A DNA stretch of 64,000 bases. It comes from G965237725 sp965237725 (lineage in GTDB: Bacteria; Pseudomonadota; Gammaproteobacteria; Arenicellales; Poriferihabitantaceae). The notes beneath the pieces are model-generated. The model ran no database searches, had not been told where the DNA came from, and saw only the letters and a list, made by a program, of their open reading frames with translations. Shown in pieces: positions 63,210-64,000 of this stretch. Both the position numbers and the translations under genes were made by a program. The stretch spans positions 1,240,001 through 1,304,000 of the forward strand of contig OZ250151.1 of NCBI GenBank assembly GCA_965237725.1, given 5' to 3'. The first letter of the stretch is position 1. Each line of letters opens with the position of its first letter.

Positions 63210-63301
63210 GGATTCACCCAGGGCAAAGGCTTCTACCCATTGAGCATCATCTAACACGACTACATGGATAACAGGAACAATTGCCGAGGAGCAAAAACCG
63301 G
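63210..63301 (+). repeat. Diverged direct repeat, right copy
   Basis: Partner of 61957-62050 in the same orientation. In the frame matching the left copy it contains a stop, so any coding role is gone. Confidence 0.65.
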
Positions 63302-63543
63302 CCTTAGTGCTCAGCGTGATAGAGCTGAATTTTGTGCAATCCTTGCCGAGTCATTTTTAAGTTGCCTTGCTTTTGGTTAGATTACCTTTTAAAGGTTTGT
63401 TGAACCAAGGAACAAGTCAGTGCCTCCGAAACGACCGCTTTAGGGTGCTTGGGCCAGCCCCAACGAAGGTCCGCACACTCACAACAACCGATTGCCTGTT
63501 AGTTTAAGGTACAATATATAAGCGTCAAAACAGAGGTATCGAA

Positions 63544-64000
63544 ATGAACAACGATTATCAAAGCCTTCCGCGTAAGCTAATGACACCCAATACAGTCTTG
63601 TGGAAAAGTCGGGATCCGGCGTCCAGCCAGATCACCCTGGAGGATAGCGCCAAAACCGTATTGACTGATTTTAGTCACACCCGACCTTTTTCGATTTCAT
63701 CAACGGCGACCATCGAACAAATCAATGAAAAGATGATGGGCTGTGGCGTCCGACTATTGTTTGTTGCGGAAGCAGATGGCGTGCTGCATGGATTGGTAAC
63801 CTACAACGACATATTCGGTGAAAAACCCGTGCGCTATATCCAGGAGCACGGGGGCTCACGAGAAGACATTTTGGTGCAGGATATCATGACACCTCTGGCC
63901 CAGCTCGAAGCCTTGCAATACGAAGACATAATAAAAGCCAGTGTTGGTGATATCCTTGAAACCATCAAAGATGCGGGACGCCAGCATATGGTGGTTATCC
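63544..64000 (+). CDS. CBS-domain protein, cut by the window end
   Basis: 152 codons visible from ATG 63544 (MNNDYQSLPRKLMTPNTVLW), with GAGG 7 bases upstream; the frame is open to the last base. One CBS repeat is complete (SHTRPFSISSTATIEQINEK to LLFVAEADGVLHGLVTYNDI) and a second begins (DILVQDIMTPLAQLEALQYE to DAGRQHMVVI). Such two-CBS proteins bind adenine nucleotides or act as regulators. Partner unknown. Confidence 0.82.
   Translation, partial: MNNDYQSLPRKLMTPNTVLWKSRDPASSQITLEDSAKTVLTDFSHTRPFSISSTATIEQINEKMMGCGVRLLFVAEADGVLHGLVTYNDIFGEKPVRYIQEHGGSREDILVQDIMTPLAQLEALQYEDIIKASVGDILETIKDAGRQHMVVI

Larger units (their letters stand above)
63098..63543. other. Intergenic region between MNT gene and CBS gene
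   Basis: 446 bases with no gene. It holds the operators (63120-63159) and the right direct repeat (63210-63301). The rest, 63302-63543, shows nothing I recognise apart from the CBS-gene ribosome-binding site GAGG at 63533-63536. Confidence 0.6.

Overview
The window is a chromosomal segment of a Gammaproteobacterium. Evidence is the E. coli-like order of two large housekeeping clusters (tRNA-Thr/Tyr/Gly/Thr-tuf-secE-nusG-rplKAJL and rpsB-tsf-frr-uppS-cdsA-dxr-rseP-bamA-skp-lpxD-fabZ-lpxA-lpxB-rnhB-dnaE), the lipid A and BAM genes of a diderm, and tpiA-secG-tRNA-Leu. The order or genus cannot be fixed from the sequence alone. Intergenic space is littered with REP-like palindromes.

Layout. 1-6771 (minus strand) is the translation/transcription cluster. 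Its promoter-proximal gene, tRNA-Thr(UGU), is split by a 313-nt group I intron placed right after the anticodon. NusG carries a 130-residue acidic N-terminal extension. 6961-9376 (minus) holds a SPOR-domain protein, type III pantothenate kinase and a biotin ligase without the DNA-binding domain. 9496-13229 holds ispG, a small lipoprotein and ilvD. 13344-15850 is a two-gene patch (GT61-type glycosyltransferase, arylsulfotransferase-like protein) that looks acquired. 16007-18522 is a TauE/SafE permease and a fused pabB-pabC gene.

18556-36466 (minus) is the envelope/isoprenoid/translation cluster. It is colinear with E. coli except that pyrH is missing between tsf and frr, where a 4 x 14 bp minisatellite sits, and that ribosomal protein S2 has a histone H1-like lysine-rich tail. 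36738-41890 (plus) is map-glnD-amgK-UPF0014 permease.

42512-56954 is an accessory nitrogen/amine region: a beta-CASP nuclease-like MBL protein, RidA, DUF1028, a LysR regulator, a complete polyamine ABC importer (potABCD order), a class III aminotransferase, an HpaB-type flavin hydroxylase, an acetylpolyamine amidohydrolase-like protein and an amidase. Together these suggest import and breakdown of polyamines or acylated/aromatic amine conjugates (inference). 57102-59420 holds an EEP hydrolase and a FadL-type porin. 60437-61702 is tpiA-secG-tRNA-Leu(GAG). Where rimP-nusA normally follows, there is instead a small module with a winged-helix/MNT nucleotidyltransferase and a HEPN-like partner, preceded by two tandem palindromic operators and bracketed by diverged direct repeats. 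A CBS-domain gene runs off the right edge.

The most notable items are: (1) the intron-split tRNA-Thr; (2) a composite repeat in which a 65-bp three-hairpin unit, in one or two copies, lies at one fixed position inside a REP palindrome at four loci; (3) a GIY-YIG nuclease gene bracketed by those palindromes; (4) the MNT/HEPN module with its operators.
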